DNA of 64,000 nucleotides, taken from JAPOXR01 sp963662395. GTDB lineage: Bacteria; Pseudomonadota; Alphaproteobacteria; Rhodobacterales; Rhodobacteraceae. A program made the translations under genes and the position numbers. Of the stretch, positions 61,855 through 64,000 are shown piece by piece; positions within the stretch are counted from its first letter, which is position 1; each line of letters begins with the position of its first letter. Location: positions 124,001 through 188,000 of the forward strand of contig OY759511.1 in assembly GCA_963662395.1 (NCBI GenBank), read 5' to 3'. The notes beneath the pieces are model-generated. The model had not been told where the DNA came from. It searched no databases and worked only from the letters and a program-made list of their open reading frames with translations.

Positions 61855-62795
61855 CCAGGAACACGACAACTGCCCTGATGGCAGCCATGGCAGCCGGCCT
61901 GCTGGCCGTTCCGGCCGCTGCCAGCCAACTCCACGACCAGCGCTGGATGCACAGGGCCAGCTACGAACAGGTGCAGAAGGCGATCGAGGCCGGCGCCGAT
62001 GTCGAGGCCCTGCATCCGCGGCACTCGGTCATGCCGCTCGTGATCGCGGCGGCGGAGGGCAATGCTGGTGTCGTGCGGGCGCTGTGCGAGGCCGGTGCCG
62101 ATCCGCAGCGTGATGACCACCCGCTGCGCCAGACACCGCTGCACCTGGTGACGACTGCCCGGGCGGCGGAAGAACTCTTCCATTGTGGCGGTCTGGTGTG
62201 GGTGTTCGACGGCAGGGGCGGCACTCCGCTGCACTATACGGCGATCAACGGCCGGCCGGACGTGGCGAGGGCATTGATCCGCTTCGGTGCCGATCCGAAC
62301 GAGACCCGAGGTGGCAAATCCAACAGCCCGCTCTACATGGTTGCCCGGCAGGCACCACACCCTGCGGTGCTACAGGTCCTGATCGAGGCCGGCGGTAGTG
62401 TCAACACCCATGGCCCGTGGGGAGCGACTCCACTCTATATCGCTGCCAAGCTCAACAGTCCGCAGATGGTCGAGACCTTGCTGGATGCCGGCGCCGAGCC
62501 GACGCTCCGGGCCAAGCACCACAACATGCTGTCGGCCGATTTGGCCATGAAACACAACCAGAAGGTGGCCAACCATCCGGTCATGGCCAGACTGACGGTT
62601 GACATCACTACCACCGGCGAGGCCCGGCCGACCGTCGCCTGCGGCGGCTACGTGGTGCAGGCCGCTGACCGGCGCCTGGGCGATGTGGCCGAGGCGGCGC
62701 CGGGCGAGCGGTCACGCTGGCCGGAGATCGCCCGACTGAACGGCATCACCGCCGAGGGCCCGCACCGGGTCGGGCAGTGCCTGAAGCTGCCGTGA
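61851..62795 (+). CDS. Secreted ankyrin-repeat protein with a C-terminal LysM-like domain
   Basis: 314 residues. A signal peptide (about residues 1-25, ending AAAS) is followed by five or so ankyrin repeats, with conserved TPLH/APL turns visible at MPLVIAAAEGNAGVVRALCEAGADP, TPLHLVTTA, TPLHYTAINGRPDVARALIRFGADP, SPLYMVAR and TPLYIAAKLNSPQMVETLLDAGAEP. The C-terminus (CGGYVVQAADRRLGDVAEAA, WPEIARLNGI, VGQCLKLP) looks like a LysM fold for cell-wall binding. Ankyrin plus LysM in one exported protein is uncommon. Likely periplasmic; function unknown. Confidence 0.8.
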   Translation: MTRNTTTALMAAMAAGLLAVPAAASQLHDQRWMHRASYEQVQKAIEAGADVEALHPRHSVMPLVIAAAEGNAGVVRALCEAGADPQRDDHPLRQTPLHLVTTARAAEELFHCGGLVWVFDGRGGTPLHYTAINGRPDVARALIRFGADPNETRGGKSNSPLYMVARQAPHPAVLQVLIEAGGSVNTHGPWGATPLYIAAKLNSPQMVETLLDAGAEPTLRAKHHNMLSADLAMKHNQKVANHPVMARLTVDITTTGEARPTVACGGYVVQAADRRLGDVAEAAPGERSRWPEIARLNGITAEGPHRVGQCLKLP

Positions 62796-62810
62796 GCGGG
62801 AGAAACAATC

Positions 62811-64000
62811 ATGGCTGACTGGCGCTTCTATGGCCGCGAGAAGGAACTGGCGAAGATCAGGGAATACATCGACATGCCCGATTTCGCGGCTGGCCTCATC
62901 CTGGGCGGGCGCGGCATCGGCAAGACCGAGCTGCTGCGGGAGACCCGGGGCCGGATGGGCCGGCGGGCGCGGATGCTGATCTTCGAGCTGAAGGATCCTG
63001 CCCTCGAGGACCCGGCGGCCGCCAACCGGCGGCTGATCGACGAGACCCGGCATATCCTCGGAGAGACAGCCTCGATCCCGCCGCCCCGGCCGGACCTGTT
63101 CCCGGTCAGCGCGGTGTATGGTGCCTACCCACCGCAGGAGTATTTCGTGGACCTGATCCGGCATCTGGTCCACCACAATGTCACGGTCTGCCTCGACGAG
63201 TTCCACATGGCAAAACCGATGAAGCTGGAAGGCGGCCTCAAACTGCTCATCGACAGATCCTACTCGCTGCGCGGCGATCGTCCGCCCGGCAAACTGATCC
63301 TGATGGGCTCGCACCAGCAGCAGGTGCTGGACATGTTCCGGAGCACGGAGCCGCTGCACCTGCGGGCGACCGCGATCACCAGGCTCCGGCAGTGGCGGAT
63401 GCCGACGCTGTTTGCGATGGCGGCCGAGCAGGGCTTCCTGCAGCGGCCCGGACGCCTGCTGAGCCTGTGGTGCGCCTTCGGCGGCGTGCCCGGGAACTGG
63501 CGGCGGTTCGCCAGCGGTGAGGCTGGCCAGCTTGCGGATTTCAACGCCTGGGACAATGACGATGCCTGGCGGGCGGCCTTTCTCGATTGGCACCGGGAAC
63601 TGCTGCAGGACAGCCCGCGGGAGCGGTTCGACAGCAAGGCATTCATCGAGCTGGCGCCGCCGGCCAGGGAGGCATTGCTGTGGCTTGCACGCCGCCACCC
63701 GCGCGGCACCATCCTTTCGAGGTTCCCGGCCGAATTGCGAAGCCTTCCGGGGAATGCCCTTGAAGACGCACTCGACATGCTGCGTGACCATCTGGGGATG
63801 ATCGAGAGGTTTGGCCCATTCATGGTCGAGGGCCCGCTCAGGTGGCGAATTGCCGACAACAGCACACTCTATCAGATCCATGTGCATCCGGAGCTCTTCG
63901 GCAGATCAGACACCGGTCGCCATGGCCCTCCCGGGCCCGGCGGGCCCGGATTGCCCCTCCACCGACTGCAAACCCTGGAAGGGGTGGCGCTGGAGCGCAT
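62811..64000 (+). CDS. Archaeal-type ATPase (ATPase_2 family), partial at right edge
   Basis: Starts at ATG 62811 after GGGAGA, 16 bases after the ankyrin gene, and stays open to the end of the window (396 codons). N-terminal WRFYGREKELAKI is the classic entry to this family, followed by Walker A GGRGIGKTELL near residue 44, Walker B VTVCLDEFH near residue 130, and a sensor region GKLILMGSHQQQVLDM. The C-terminal region (PREALLWLARRHPRGTI, LRDHLGMIERFGPF) looks like the winged-helix/DUF234 part common in this group. Function is unknown; the family is often found in mobile or defence contexts. Confidence 0.8.
   Translation, partial: MADWRFYGREKELAKIREYIDMPDFAAGLILGGRGIGKTELLRETRGRMGRRARMLIFELKDPALEDPAAANRRLIDETRHILGETASIPPPRPDLFPVSAVYGAYPPQEYFVDLIRHLVHHNVTVCLDEFHMAKPMKLEGGLKLLIDRSYSLRGDRPPGKLILMGSHQQQVLDMFRSTEPLHLRATAITRLRQWRMPTLFAMAAEQGFLQRPGRLLSLWCAFGGVPGNWRRFASGEAGQLADFNAWDNDDAWRAAFLDWHRELLQDSPRERFDSKAFIELAPPAREALLWLARRHPRGTILSRFPAELRSLPGNALEDALDMLRDHLGMIERFGPFMVEGPLRWRIADNSTLYQIHVHPELFGRSDTGRHGPPGPGGPGLPLHRLQTLEGVALER

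Noticed and set aside
62712..63887. A 391-codon leftward frame opposite the archaeal-type ATPase
   Set aside because: The forward frame from 62811 has a ribosome site, Walker A and B and stays open to the window edge.

Overview
The window is about 64 kb of GC-rich chromosome from an alphaproteobacterium. This is inferred from gene content alone: an F1-ATPase zeta subunit (DUF1476) between purB and purC, DUF4167 next to prmC-prfA, DUF2852 and a bacterial-type arginyl-tRNA-protein transferase, a cobalamin-dependent ribonucleotide reductase, a pdxH/fabI block, and an lptF-lptG-lptD-surA-pdxA-rsmA envelope operon. I cannot assign an order with confidence.

Layout. 0-9 kb: DUF2852 protein, bpt, a leftward TRAP transporter operon (dctP-dctQ-dctM, with an unusually large dctM), and ilvB-ilvH. 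9-16 kb: a membrane desaturase, an IS110-type insertion sequence with a structured upstream region, and a sugar-type ABC importer (binding protein, permease, single-domain ATPase). 16-29 kb: nrdJ, tRNA-Pro, DUF192 and a double cold-shock-domain protein, pdxH, fabI, a xanthine-type phosphoribosyltransferase, purB, the ATPase inhibitor, purC, then a leftward set made of a homocysteine methyltransferase, a corrinoid protein and a DUF1638 protein, and sufE. 29.5-34.5 kb: one very large single-chain restriction-modification enzyme (nuclease, helicase and methyltransferase in one protein). 35-43 kb: lipoprotein, rnd, dtd, tRNA-Asn, the decayed remains of an AAA ATPase plus PIN-like gene pair, an MBL-fold hydrolase, an EnvZ-like kinase without a regulator, and a CAU tRNA. 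42.6-55.6 kb: ndk, holC and pepA leftward, the LPS-transport/outer-membrane operon rightward, then DUF4167, prmC and prfA.

The most interesting part is 55.9-64 kb. A 4.06-kb transposon-like element carries a zinc-ribbon protein, a DD35E transposase, an ExeA/TniB-like AAA ATPase and a DUF3991/Toprim primase-like protein. It has imperfect inverted ends that I aligned by eye, sequence repeats spaced exactly 27 bp near the left end, a long perfect hairpin near the right end, and a 5-bp direct repeat (CGGTG) on both sides. Removing the element and one copy of the repeat joins the flanking reading frames into a single secreted protein of about 532 residues, so the element has split that gene. Downstream is an apparent operon of a ribbon-helix-helix protein preceded by three tandem 10-bp repeats, a secreted ankyrin-plus-LysM protein, and an archaeal-type ATPase that runs off the window.

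Cobalamin use is a recurring theme (NrdJ and the corrinoid methyl-transfer set), although no cobalamin riboswitch was seen. All assignments come from reading translated sequence against remembered family motifs. No database search was possible.
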